A stretch of 42,321 nucleotides of DNA from Cladosporium sp. IMV 00045 (taxonomy: Eukaryota > Ascomycota > Dothideomycetes > Cladosporiales > Cladosporiaceae): positions 1-42,321 of the forward strand of contig MSJI02000027.1 in the NCBI GenBank assembly GCA_001931905.2, written 5' to 3'. Positions 20,601 to 31,279 of the stretch are shown in pieces; positions within the stretch are counted from its first letter, which is position 1; each line of letters opens with the position of its first letter. The position numbers and the translations under genes were made by a program. The notes under the pieces are model-generated. The model was not told the origin of the DNA, did no database searches, and saw nothing but the letters and a program-made list of their open reading frames with translations.

Positions 20601-21543
20601 GGGCATTGGAATATGAATTTTTGAATCAATTTTATGTAGAGAGAAGGCGCAAAACGGCGCATGGCGAGGCCATGATACGCCTCAGCACGTCCGACTGTGA
20701 GTTTGTCCCACCAAGATCCTCGTTGGATTACACTGGTCATTCATGTCGACAATCCGACGGGTTGTGGAGAGCGGTGGAAGAATAGATTAAAAAGAACAAT
20801 GATGTTTAAGAAAGCGAATGGTGTATACTCGTCCCCTGTTTTTTCTTCGACTCAAGACGAAACAAAAACGTGAATCAGAAATCACAACTCTCTCCCTCTC
20901 TCATCACACCTAACACCTCCCTACACTGCACTCGCAACAACGCCACAATCACACCCCCGATCCACCGACCTGAATTTATCCTCTCGAACCATGACCCCCA
21001 TGCTCCACAGCATTCACAGAACCACCAAAGCAAGACTCGAAATCAAGCAAAAAAGAACAAACAACAAAACAATTCCATTGCGGTAGTGCAAATGTAAAAA
21101 ATGTACTTTCCCCCGTTCCCCCCTTGTCCCATTGTTGTGTAGTAGTGATAAATGATGATGATGAAAGAAGAAATGCAATTCAATCCATTCAACCGACCAA
21201 AAGAAAAAAGAAATCCTGCTTTCCTTCAAACAAGAAAGACACTCGATCGAGACGACGTCAACCCGCTCTCTCGCTCTCTCGCTGAGGTCCATCCATCCAT
21301 GCTCACTGCATTGCCCGGTTTGCTCGCTGCCTGCCTTGCCAAGTCTAGAGAAACAAAAGGAGAAGATGAAAGAAAACAGTCTGTGCCATACCTTTACTTC
21401 GACAATAACAGCAAGGGCTCTGCAGGCCGCCAGAGTTTGCTTGTCGCCGGGTGATAGCGAGGTCGACCGGGGCGAGAGTGCCACTTGCAAGAAAGGCAGG
21501 CATAGTGGGGGGATGTCAGGCGTAGCCGTAAGAGAGGAGCCGT
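17640..21543. other. 3.9-kb stretch without a convincing gene
   Basis: The largest gap of the window, between the start of the small protein gene and the 3' end of the USP7-type gene. The plus strand carries overlapping short frames (around 18478-19017, 19158-19394, 19729-20296, 20367-20624) with no recognised domain. One frame near 19870-20030 reads CSYDIRCGIKIHVATGNPSE and looks somewhat protein-like but lacks an upstream start. Bases 20820-21180 are rich in simple A/C and GAT-type sequence. It may hold a lineage-specific gene, a noncoding RNA or gene remnants. Confidence 0.5.
19158..19394 (+). CDS. Possible orphan small ORF
   Basis: A 78-residue ATG-started frame (MRYDSMLLCPGGATLHLCGS at its start) with mixed, fungal-like codon use and no low complexity. 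No domain, signal peptide or neighbour supports it. It could equally be chance or the remnant of a larger gene. Confidence 0.2.
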   Translation: MRYDSMLLCPGGATLHLCGSVLVKGGTVFERPFPELSLFTRAILDDPVGRYQSSAMNLIPPPSGSSLSIAVTDDSINC

Positions 21544-24500
21544 CTATCGGATGTTCAAGCTCTCATACTTGACCCAATTGCTGCGGTTGCGGTTCGGGTG
21601 TTCGAGGCCGAGGTGGTCGTCAGGGCTGAGTTTTTCGGACAGGATGTCGTCTGCGAGGGAGAAAGCATATTAGCATGTTTTTTTAAAAAAAAAATAACTC
21701 AAGTTCGGAATTGAACTCACCATCTTCAACCCAAACCGGTCGGCTGTAATTCTGACCACCCTTGACGACGGCGAAGCGGACCTTCTCGAAATTCTTGCCC
21801 TTGATGCCTGTGCGCTTGCTCAGGCGCTCCTTGGTCTCCTTGAACACTTCTCCCTCCTTCAGGGCGAAAATAAAGGGGATGGAGTGGTGCTTGCTGGGCT
21901 CCTTCTCGAAGTGGAAGCACCAGAGCGAGCGGTCGCCCTGTTCGGTGTCGAGTTGCTGTTCTTCTTCGGGAATGCGCTCGGCGAAAATGCTCAAGAATTC
22001 GTTCAGGGCGACGACTGAATGCGAGAGCGGCAGGACCTTGTAGACTTTGCCGCTGTGGACTTCGTAGAAGCGGATTTGGCCTTTGATCTCATCGGGCAGT
22101 TGGGCGCGTTTCATGAGCTGCTCGAGGACTTCGGTGAAGGTGGACTGCTTAGGTACCAGAATGTCGTATTGCGCTTCCTGGGTGATGCCGTTTGGAAGCC
22201 ATGTGACCTTGACGTTCTTGCGCTGCTCGAGGTCTTTGAGGCTCATTTCCAGCACTTCGTAATAGAGCTGGTCGGGTGCTTGCGCGGGCTGATATCCGTA
22301 GCCGTATCCACCTGTTCCGAGGAGGATGCTCTGCACTGTCATAGCTTGCTGTGGCTTGATGACAGTGCGAGGCTTACCAGACTGAGCATTGACGGTAGTG
22401 AAGCGCAAGAAAGACTGGTCTACGGGGACCGCGCCCAATGTGCTCAGGTGCTCTGCTACCTTCGTTGCAAGCGTCTCGTAAGTGTCCTTCCTGGAAAGGA
22501 ACAGACCGAACCTCTCGTCGCCTTCATTCCGCAGTTCAATTTCTTGTGGCAACGCTGACTTAGGGGTGAAGTTCACAAAGACACGGTTGACCAGGTAGTC
22601 ATAAAAGTCTTTGGCGCTCAATAGCGCGGCTGGCTTGGTCTCGCGAATCGCCGCGGCTTCAGCCTCGTTCAGGTGGCGCTGGAAGCAAATGATGTCTCCA
22701 TCCTGGATCTCGGATGCGTTCAAAGTCTGCTTGGGCTTCATCTGTTCGACGTAATTCTGCTTAATCTCCTCGTAAAGCTCCAGAGCGACCCCAGGTTCCC
22801 AGCCCATGAGCTGCAGTATTTGCGGCGCAAGATCTTGGACCTTGTCCGAGGGGTTCATGTAAACGTGACCCATGCCCTGCAGAGTCTGGTGCTCAATATC
22901 AAAATACTTCAAGAAAATGATTATCGGCTTCTGCGGTGGCTGCTGAACAGTTCCGTTGATCGCGGGCGAGGATGGCACTGAAGTTTGACTTCCCTGCCAC
23001 ACAGGCTCGCCAGCCTCGTTCCTTACGGTCTCTTCCATGAATACTCTAAATCCAGAATTGCGAGTGCTGAACTTGTCAGCAGCTTCTTGGAGCGTCATGT
23101 CTTGCCATTCCAGAGGGTGATCTGGGCGAACAGTTCCGTTCTGGCGGTTGACCATGATCCATGGTCTGATGATGTCGGCATCAACGCCTTGCTCTTGTGC
23201 AATGAACTTGGTGAAATCAGACACGGTCATGCTTCGGAGGAGGCGGTGAGTCTTGGGTGCTGCAGGCTCCAGCTCTGGGTCCGCAGCCCAAGGAATTAGG
23301 TCTGTACCATGGTAAGATCGGTAACTTGCTTCCGATGCCACGTACACTTGCATGTACAAATGTGCTTCTTCGCGGTCTTTCCTGCGCTTCTCAGCCAGCA
23401 AGCGCTCCTCTTGTATCCTTGCGGGCAAGTGAGCTGGTGGCTCAACTTCGTTATCCGGCAGCAACACTTGGTCCAATCTGCTCTCGCGAATGTACACCAA
23501 CATGTAGGCGTTGTTCGAGCGCTTGGTCGACCATTGCCGAGTGTAGGGGTTCTGTCCCTTGACGCCGCCGTTCATGCCGTTTGCTCCATAGTCACCACCG
23601 AAGTTCTCCTCGATGGCTTCACGCTTCGTCGCACGTGTTACTCTGTCATCGTCAAAGCGGAAGAAGTCCCCGTTCTTCTGCGGCTTCAAGAAAGCGTAAT
23701 AGTGGCCAGCGTTGAGATCACCAGAGTGGACAAGCACACCATGTAGATGGTAGATGTAGGGCTCTGACTTGTCGGCAGAGTCTTCAAGGTAAGGTGAGCA
23801 ATCCAGAACCTCCGGGAATTCGTAACGGTCATTAACTTTCATCATGGCATCCCGCATAAAGTCATATTCGAATCGCTTCAACTGCAGGTGGAGCACCGAA
23901 GGGAAGCTTTCAAAGATGACTCCCTTCTTGGCATCCTGCAGGCCATATCCCTCCGCCGCGTACTTATTGTCGCCCTCGAGGATCTCTTCCTGGATGTAAG
24001 TCTTGAAACTATCGGCCACACTTTTACATCCACCGACATTGAGTTGCAGATCCCAGTAGTCTTCCGTTCTGCTGGATTCGTAGTCGACGTTGATGCACCT
24101 CAAGTACGTCTTCATCTTACCAATGAACATGTCTGGGAGTGCTTTCTCAGCTTCTGTGCCTTTCATGCGAGCTTCGAGTTTCTCCATCAAGATTCGAGAC
24201 AGCTCTTGTACATCCTGCTGTTCAAAGATCTGTCGACTCTCCCAACCGAAAGAATGGGTCAGCTCTTGGGTCGAAACCGCTGTGTTGTCGGCCTGGAGAC
24301 GGTAGAACAATCGCTGCAGTGCGTACGCCGATGAGCTCGATGCGCGATCTTCGTCGGCTGTTGGAATTTGATAGACTGCCTTTCGGAACGCTCCAGTAAG
24401 GTAGAGCGACTGGAGTAAAGAGTTGAGATAGCAAGTTGCACCCTGGTTGCGCAGACCGACCATGCCTGTCTCCTTCTTGCTGTCGTAGTTGACAAAGTTA

Positions 24501-25282
24501 TGCCAAAGGACGCCTGTAGGGTCCTTGAGTACCCTCACGTATGCAGTCACAGTTGCACTATCGTTCTCAACAAGCGGTCTGTCAGCGCCGTCGAATTTGG
24601 CAGCGAATATCCTGTTCTTATCCGCGAATCTTGTGAAACCCCAGTCGCCTTCGTCGGCGGTGAATCGATGGTTTGCTTCATGGTGTATATACAGAGAAGG
24701 GTCGTTTGTGTTGTGGAGCACGAGCATGAACTGCGCACATGCGTACCAGTCCTCAGGAGGCTTTTCATCGGCAAACCCTTGTTCAAGGTAGAAAGAAGTA
24801 CTTTCTGAGGCGGCGTTTCCAGCGGGGAAGAACAATATCCTCCAAGGATGGCCGGCGCACTGGAAAACCGGACTGTGCGAGCGCTTGGGAAGCTGCCTCC
24901 AGTTTTGAATATCCCATGTGAAGACGGCCTCGGCCTCAGTTTCGTATTCGGGCAGCGCAGGCATGAAACGCTCCTTCATCGCCTCGTGGTCGTTGGCCAT
25001 GGGCGGCGCGGGCTCGGTGGATGTTTCGGGCTCTTCAGCAATGCTGTCGCCGTCGTCGGGCGATATAAGGGCGACGTTGTCCTCTGTCGGTGTCAAATGT
25101 TTCTCATCGTAATCGGAATCAAGCAGCATGTCGCTGCCAAGCTGTTGCAGTCTGTGTCAGCGCTCGGGAGCAGGAACAAAGAACAGCTGGTCCCAGCGGC
25201 CAAGCATGAATGGACGCGCACTGAGACACCTGGGCGGTGAGAAACGATATTGGATGTTCTGACGGAGACATACTTGGTCCAT
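21544..25282 (-). CDS. UBP15: USP7/Ubp15-type ubiquitin C-terminal hydrolase
   Basis: Deubiquitinating cysteine protease with MATH, USP and ubiquitin-like domains. Proposed exons are 25274..25282 (Met-Asp-Gln only), 21721..25141 and 21544..21650; introns are 132 and 70 nt and all joins are in phase, giving 1178 residues. An N-terminal MATH domain (about 70-205, TWDIQNWRQLP) precedes the catalytic domain. The Cys box is GLRNQGATCYLNSLLQSL (Cys about 240). The His box is VHSGDLNAGHYYAFLKP (His about 483), and the Asp is in FRFDDDRV (about 500). The C-terminal half matches the USP7 HUBL/ICP0-binding-type region. The last exon supplies the typical ending DDILSEKLSPDDHLGLEH. Without the first intron, translation would start at Met 8. 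S. pombe Ubp5 and Ubp15 and budding yeast Ubp15 are relatives. Confidence 0.92.
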
Positions 25283-26109
25283 GGTGATGACGGCCTGCCA
25301 GGGCTTGCCGCACGACGTCGGCGCGGACGGATGTGGTACTGCACTCGGAACGGGAGTCTGTGAGACAAGGCGGATTCCAGAAGAATGCGCCCACGTCGAT
25401 AGCCGTCAGGTCGGTTGGGAGAAGACGGGTGCGGATTGGTGGTGATGACAGGGCTGTGGAGAGATGTAACAACAGGCTTATTACAAAGGCATCAACAGCA
25501 GTAGCTTGAAGTTGAAATCGGACAGCAGGAGGGTCTGGTACGTCACAGCGAAGGAAACAAGACAGACAGGCAGCCGCATCTCCATCGCCGCAATGCCGAG
25601 CCACGTGCTGCGAATAGGTTTTGTCACTTTGTTTGTACATTCACTTAAGTACAGACATCACGTGCAATCAGCAGCTACTGTGGTTTATAACATCAGCCAT
25701 GTGATATGTGACTGTGCCTGCAAGCCATGTGGTGTGAGGTATTGCCTCTCAGGCATCACTCTTTGGTTGCTTCGTCGCCGCCACTCTCCCCCGCTCTTCT
25801 GTTCTGTCCGGCTGGCTTGCCAAGGCGCGAGACGACCGTGCTCGCTCACTCGCTTGAGATTATGGCTGCAGTGAAGTCTGATATCTCTGATTTGACCCAT
25901 CTTCTGATAATATCGCAACCCAGTAGGGACAGACAACTTGGGGAGTCTGAGGGCGTGGCTGGTACTCGCCGACTCGACTGGTCAAAATCCATCCAGTGTC
26001 GGGCGCACTCAATATAGCTATCGTTGCATGGCCGTCACGCCCTTTTAGCAATTCAAGACGACAATCCTGGAACAAGCCCTCTGTCCAGCTTATCGCCAAG
26101 ACGAACATC
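25283..26109. promoter_or_regulatory. Divergent promoter region of the deubiquitinase and kinase genes
   Basis: 827 nt between two outward-facing start codons. Just before the kinase start, an ATG at 26028 opens a six-codon uORF (Met-Ala-Val-Thr-Pro-Phe-stop). No other feature is recognised. Confidence 0.5.
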
Positions 26110-27471
26110 ATGTTGTCCCCTGGCAGCGTGGCTACAAGACTGCCTTTCCAAATCCTGCGTCTTCCTGCTTCGCTGAGGGTACAATCATATAACACTTCTA
26201 CTGCGGCATCTACCCCGGCGACGCCTTCACCGCCGCCCTGGAGGCCTGCTTCAATCCTTGATGACTGGGTACAACGCGAGGCGAGACCCATCAGCTTACG
26301 CCAACTTACATTCTTCGGTCGTACCCTGACAGAGTCTCGACTTATCAGTTCGGCCAACTATGTCCGCCTGGAATTGCCCACGCGACTCGCCCATCGGCTT
26401 CGCAACATGCAGACGTTGCCATATTCTGCGTTGACGAACAACCATATTAGCCATGTTTACGAACTCTACTACACCGCTTTTGAGCGTCTGCGCAAAGTCC
26501 CGGAGATCACGAGCATCGACGACAACGACAAATTCTGCGAGGTCGTCCAGTCCTGTCTGCAAGAGCACCTCAGCGTCATCCCTCGGCTGGCCATGGGAGT
26601 GATCGAAATCCAGAAGACCATCTCCGGCGAGGAATGCGATCGATTCATGACCACGCTTCTACGCTCTCGAATCAGTCGTAGAGTCATCGCAGAGCAGCAC
26701 TTGGCGTTGACGGAGACATTCCACTCGCCCTGGCATTTCCCCAATGCTAAAAAGTCAACCATCGCTCCAGAAGATGAGTTCGTCGGAGAGATATTCCTGA
26801 GATGCAACGCGAAAGAGATCGTCGAGCAATGCGCCACCACGGCAAGAGACTTGATGTCAAAGGCTTACGGGCCAAGTGTGGCGGTCCCCGAGGTGGTCGT
26901 CAAAGGTCATCTCGACACGACCTTCCCTTACATCCCCTCGCACATCGAATACATGATCGGCGAACTCCTCAGAAACAGCATGCAAGCCATGATTGAGCAA
27001 GGAGGGCGCCAGTGTCCTCCAATAGAAGTCCTAATCTGCGAGGCAGCACAGCACGTCATCATCCGCATTTCAGACCAGGGCGGCGGCATTGACCGCGAAA
27101 TCCTACCATATCTCTGGTCTTTCGCCAAAGGTCCACGGCGCAAGACCCGCCTGCAGAACCTCGAACAAGTCCCGAAATTGGCTGGCACCTTGCAGGAGCT
27201 ACGATATGCCGACCCAAAGATGGCCGCCGATGCCGAGAAGCAACGGCACGATGAAAAGCACAGGTCTTCGCTCTCAGCTTTGTCGGGCAGACAGCCTAAT
27301 TTGAGGCTTGGTATGGGCCTGCCTTTGAGCAGAATCTACGCAGAGTACTGGGCCGGGTCCCTTGAGATTCACAGTCTGGAGGGATATGGTGTGGATGCTT
27401 TCTTGCAGATCTCCAAACTTGGAAACAAGAACGAGGTTCTGAGCACGCGCGCAGCGATGGATGCCGTGTGA
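26110..27471 (+). CDS. Mitochondrial pyruvate / branched-chain ketoacid dehydrogenase kinase
   Basis: Matrix protein kinase of the PDK/BCKDK family that phosphorylates and inactivates the E1 subunit of a 2-oxoacid dehydrogenase complex. The intronless 453-residue ORF begins with an arginine-containing, acid-free leader (MLSPGSVATRLPFQILRLPA), a good mitochondrial presequence. The N-terminal helical domain includes RLAMGVIEIQ. The GHKL ATP-binding fold has the N box ELLRNSMQAM, the G1 box ISDQGGGI and the G2 box LGMGLPLSRIYAEYWAG. A charged insert lies between G1 and G2 (about residues 380-425). The start is the first ATG in frame. It resembles yeast Pkp1/Pkp2; which complex it controls is not decided by sequence alone. 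Confidence 0.9.
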   Translation: MLSPGSVATRLPFQILRLPASLRVQSYNTSTAASTPATPSPPPWRPASILDDWVQREARPISLRQLTFFGRTLTESRLISSANYVRLELPTRLAHRLRNMQTLPYSALTNNHISHVYELYYTAFERLRKVPEITSIDDNDKFCEVVQSCLQEHLSVIPRLAMGVIEIQKTISGEECDRFMTTLLRSRISRRVIAEQHLALTETFHSPWHFPNAKKSTIAPEDEFVGEIFLRCNAKEIVEQCATTARDLMSKAYGPSVAVPEVVVKGHLDTTFPYIPSHIEYMIGELLRNSMQAMIEQGGRQCPPIEVLICEAAQHVIIRISDQGGGIDREILPYLWSFAKGPRRKTRLQNLEQVPKLAGTLQELRYADPKMAADAEKQRHDEKHRSSLSALSGRQPNLRLGMGLPLSRIYAEYWAGSLEIHSLEGYGVDAFLQISKLGNKNEVLSTRAAMDAV

Positions 27472-28400
27472 TCGTGGTAGGGCCAGTGTCACACACAACA
27501 GAAACCGCCCACTGAAAGCAAAAGCTTTGATGACCACGAAAATACACGGTCCCAGGATCGTCTGTAATCTCAGACACAGAGCAGCATGCAAGAAAGCACA
27601 TTCCTTCGAGCCAATGCTGCGGCCAATCGGCCAATCGTTATTGCAGCGAAGCATGCGCCATTTCGTGAATAAACTTGGTCCGCTGTTCAGCAGCAGAGGC
27701 GAAGCCGCGGCTCACACAGTCTCGCTCATGGCAAGAGCTGGTCCACGGCGTTCGGCCAAAGAAGAGGAGGACACCGCTCATACGACGTTAGCAAACATGT
27801 CACCGTCGTGAGATCTTTTTCCCATCTGGTAAATCTGCGAAGCTCAAAGATGGTTGGGGCTCAGATGGTCACCCATCTCTAGTAATATATATCAAGAACG
27901 ATGTGATTTATTACTTACTACCCACCCATGTATATGTCTTCGCAAGACTTATTCGAAACTGTCCATACCTTTCTCAATTCACCACTCGTAATCCATATCA
28001 TCAGAAGACATGTAACGGCAGTTCGCACGAGTCGTCCCCTACGCGGCTTGGCTTCGGTCATAAAGAAGCCATAAATGAAACCCTCCTCCAAAGTTGAAGC
28101 GAAGGATGCGATTGTGGAGAGCTTCACCCAAAACGACCATGTCCTCTGACCCAATGAGGACACCGAGCTTCTGCCACTCAGCCGCAAAACCACCCACGGG
28201 CATCTGGCAAGACAAGCGGCTCTCTGCCCAGAAGCTTAGATGTACGCGAGTCTTCTGAGTATCCTGTGAGATGTTTCTACATGCTCTATCTGGTTGCTCC
28301 AGTCGCAACGACGACACTCGTCCAGACAGATGATATGAGGGAAACCGACCATCCACGACTTTACTATTAGCACACACGAGCAACACAATCCTGGACAACG
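27472..28400. other. Intergenic between kinase and Zn2Cys6 regulator
   Basis: 929 nt of 3' flank and promoter between two plus-strand genes. An ATATATAT tract lies near 27884. The minus-strand frames here show no domain character. Confidence 0.6.
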
Positions 28401-30915
28401 ATGGAACCCCCCTCGCACCGCGCCTGCGCCCACTGCCGGTCTCAGAAAGTCCGCTGCCTCCCCGACGAGAGCAACCCTAACATCTGCCAAAGATGCTCCA
28501 GAACAGGACGGCAGTGCGTCTTCACGCCGCTGCAGAAGCGCAAGCAGCGCAAGCGGACGGATACTCGCGTCGCGGAGCTTGAGCGGGAGATGCGCGCCAT
28601 GAGGGCGCTGCTGAAAGAGAAGAGTGAGGGTGAGAGTCCTGAGAGTCCGAGCGGTGAGGGTGCTGGGAGGGAACCGATTGCGGAGGAGAGTGCAGGGGAG
28701 ATGGATTTGGCTGAGCAGGCTGTGGCGGCGCCGAAGGTGGCGCATAATAGTAATGCGCAAGGACAGTCTGAATTGCTGGCGGCGGGGCGGAGTGTTCTTC
28801 AACAGGGCAATCGAATGCCTGCGCAGGACAAGAACAGCAACGAAGTTGCGTCTACAGCAACGGGTAGTCGAAGGGATGTCGTCGATCGAGGTGTTCTTTC
28901 CATGGAAGTGGCCCGAAGATTGGTTGAACATTACAAGATGAATCTCTACGCTCAATACCCACAAGTCTACATCCCCGACGCATGCACCGCAGACGACTTG
29001 CGAGCCACCAAACCGACTCTGTTCCTCGCAGTGATAGCCGCCGCGGCCGAGAATGAACATCCCGAGCTGGCCCAAGTTTTGGACACAGAGGTGTTACAGG
29101 AATATGCGACTCGCAGTGTCGTGAACAGTGAGAAGTCTGTCGAACTCGTCCAATCTCTTCTCATCAGTGCGGTCTGGTATGTGCCGCCTAATAAGTTTGG
29201 GCAACTCAAGTACTACGAAGTAGGAGACACGCCTTTGCTATCCCGACTCTGCGCATGCAATGCTGACTTGTGACTAGTACATCCACATGGCCGCCACAAT
29301 GGCAGCTGACATTGGCATCACCACAAGACCCTCCCGGTTGAATCGTAGCAGATTTGCTGCCAGAAACGGAATGGCAGGCCCTTTCATGCACCCTTCAGAA
29401 GACTACGCAAACCCGGACCTCAGCATGTCCATCCGCGCTTCCCAAGAGAGCGAAGGCACAGGGAGTATCGATTGCAGAAGGACTTTCCTCGCCTCCTTCG
29501 CAATTTGCATTGGCGTATCGATCAGCCTCCGGCGCCCGGCTATGATGCGAGTAACAACGTACACTAGGGAGTGCCTGGATTATCTCGAGAACTCTCCTCA
29601 AGCGGCACCGGGCGACCGAATGCTGGTAGCGTGGGTGCGCCTCTGGATGATCGCGGAAGAAATCGCCAGCGCCTTTTCCTACGAAGATACCGGGGATATA
29701 GCTTCCATCTTCGACACGACGACGCAACTCATGACGAAGGCATTCGAGAAGCGACTTCGAGAATGGAAAGCATACGCGGAGAAAGAGATGGTCCCTAGTC
29801 TCAAGATCATGTACTACACCATCCGATTATTCCTCTACGAGCTCGTGCTCCACATCGACCACTCGCCCGAAGACTTCAAAGCGCCCTACCAGATGGGTGT
29901 GATCCACCCTGTCCAAGATATGGAAGTCCCCATCAAGCCCGCCGTTGAAGCCATCGCCGACCTCACGCAAAGCTCACACGCCTTGATCGACACGTTCGTG
30001 AGCATGGGAGTCGACAACGCCCGCTGCCTGCCCGTCTTCTACTTCGTGCGAGTCTCCTTCGCCGCTTTCGTGCTGGCGAAACTCTGCCTAAGCGCTCACA
30101 GCCAACACAGCCGACTGCACAGTATCATCGAACGCAGCACGCTCGAAGCGGAAGCTCACGTCGACAAACTGATCCTCTTCGTGCAAAGCCTGATCAGCCC
30201 GAAAGGCCAACAGGTGCCTTCGCTATTCCTCGCGCTGCTGTTCAAACTGCGCCAGTGGTGTTCGCACCCTGAATTGATCCAACAAAATCAGGCCTCGGGA
30301 GCGCCAGACATCTGGCCGAAAGGGTACGAGAATTACAAAGAGCAGGTCGCGTTCCTGGGACCTCGCGTCACGGAAGCGACGAGCAGTTCGGCCGAGCCCT
30401 CGCCTGAGAATAACGATGGCTCGGGTGGAACGTCAGCAGACTGGAACACACCCGCTGCTTGGAGCGGCGAGCACGTAACTGCGAACGCGCAATCGTTCGC
30501 CAATCCCCAGCCAGCAGCAACAGCAGCGACAAAGACACCGACCTCGCAAGGAAACTCAATCACCATCCCCAGCACGCCCGGCTCGGACGAAACATGGAAA
30601 CTCGGCTTCCAAGACTACCCGGACCTCTTCGCCGCGACACCAACATCAGCACCTGCCGTCCCACAAGGACCATCGCAAGCCACGTCCACAGGCACAAATC
30701 CCACAGGCGCCGCTCACCCCACGACAGCGCCAATGCCTTCCTGGCCACCCGCGGATTCCATGGATTTAGACGGCGACATGCTCTCTTTCCTCAACGGCAT
30801 GAACGATTTGCCGCAGGACGCGTTGACGGGGATGGAGAATTGGGATTTTGTGCCTGATGATTTTGGACTTGGGGGGAGTTGGCAGGGGGGACAGGATCGG
30901 GCGCCGTTTACGTGA
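28401..30915 (+). CDS. Zn2Cys6 fungal transcription factor
   Basis: Nuclear DNA-binding regulator. Exons are 28401..29219 and 29278..30915 (58-nt intron with GCTGAC branch site), coding 818 residues. The binuclear cluster has six cysteines at 9, 12, 19, 29, 32 and 39 (C-x2-C-x6-C-x9-C-x2-C-x6-C). A basic linker (KRKQRKRTD) and a coiled coil (VAELEREMRAMRALLKEK) for dimerisation follow. The splice joins FGQLKYYE to YIHMAATMAADIG, a motif of the fungal-specific middle domain. The C-terminus is Pro/Ser/Thr-rich and ends in an acidic, hydrophobic activation-like segment (MDLDGDMLSFLNGMNDLP). Targets are unknown. It converges with the FAD oxidoreductase gene, so control of the neighbouring betaine-reductase region is possible but unproven. 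Confidence 0.9.
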
Positions 30916-31279
30916 AGATTATGATCTAATGCGATTTGATGAAGGTGGTAGGGAGAAGGGGAATATCAACCCAATTGATTAGCGCAGTGGCGGGTCTTCC
31001 CTGCTGTGCGCATTCCACTCCATGGCTCATTTTCAATTGATGCGAGTTTGTGCGAATTCTCACCATGGGCCGACGAGTATGTGCGAAACACGAAGTTTGC
31101 GGATGATCAAATCCTGCAAGGCGGTAACTTGAAATTTAACAGGGCTTTCATACAGCTATCCACGGTGCTGGGTGTCCAAAACCATTGTTAGAATTCAAGG
31201 GGAAAAGAAAAGAGCAAACACCACGCGTATTGCCGTCATCACACTGCGTCACCGTCGAATAACCTCACAGAGCAAAACC
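30916..31279. other. Intergenic between convergent regulator and FAD oxidoreductase genes
   Basis: 364 nt holding two 3' flanks. No gene or motif is seen. Confidence 0.6.
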
